NCBI GenBank assembly: GCA_043817485.1
Contig: JBDRGX010000032.1
Span: 1-14,321, forward strand
Source of the DNA: JBDRGX01 sp043817485 [NCBI: bacterium]
GTDB lineage: Bacteria; JBDRGX01
Direction of reading: 5' to 3'
DNA: 14,321 bases
Under the pieces are notes generated by a model. The model ran no database searches. It saw only the letters and a list, made by a program, of their open reading frames with translations, and was not told where the DNA came from. This document shows, piece after piece, positions 14,271 to 14,321 of this stretch (position 1 is the stretch's first letter; each line of letters begins with the position of its first letter). A program made the translations under genes and the position numbers.

Positions 14271-14321
14271 ATATTCTCGTTGGTTTAAAAAACTTTCTAT
14301 TTTTTTATTGAGTTTATAGGA

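Overview
The window is a very AT-rich bacterial chromosome segment (roughly a quarter G+C by eye) holding ordinary core genes separated by repeat-rich intergenic DNA. A secreted beta-propeller protein with an N-terminal signal peptide, an oxygen-sensitive class III ribonucleotide reductase, meso-diaminopimelate synthesis genes and a 31-codon mS38/bS22-type ribosomal protein gene (a type familiar from Bacteroidetes and several uncultured Gram-negative phyla) suggest an uncultured, anaerobic or facultative bacterium with a diaminopimelate peptidoglycan. I cannot assign the phylum from this window alone.

Layout. 1-121: edge of a GC-richer repeat element. 122-2419 (-): secreted BNR/PQQ-type double beta-propeller protein. 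2420-3139: 720 bases without a gene, containing three kinds of repeat (a dispersed AT-rich repeat, two identical GC-rich palindromes and a REP-like array). 3140-4024 (-): XerC/XerD-type recombinase, apparently with a near-leaderless mRNA. 4158-7568 (+): a tight run of HAD phosphatase, pyruvate dehydrogenase E1 beta, E2 acyltransferase and signal peptidase I. 7795-9489 (+): dapF-dapA. 9572-11974 (-): nrdD, convergent with dapA across a hairpin. 11975-12551: divergent intergenic region with a tandem NrdR-box pair over the nrdD promoter, a second minus-strand promoter followed by a structured segment, and an empty AT-rich stretch. 12552-13132 (+): mS38/bS22-like mini-gene, tRNA-Phe(GAA), HU and a strong terminator. 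13133-13387: more dispersed repeat. 13388-14128 (+): multi-pass membrane protein with a TTG start, then a hairpin. 14206-14270: direct and inverted repeats resembling an insertion-sequence end or an operator cluster.

How the genes fit together. E1 beta and E2 are two parts of a 2-oxoacid (probably pyruvate) dehydrogenase, but E1 alpha and E3 are not adjacent; the HAD phosphatase sits where E1 alpha is usually found. DapA makes the first committed intermediate and DapF the last epimer of the diaminopimelate/lysine branch. NrdD supplies dNTPs without oxygen and looks controlled by NrdR; its activase NrdG is not in the window. bS22-like protein, tRNA-Phe and HU form a small housekeeping cluster.

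I found no CRISPR array, toxin-antitoxin pair, prophage or recognisable defence system. The most unusual material is intergenic: several distinct repeat families, the NrdR operator, and a possible small RNA or leader at 12085-12155.
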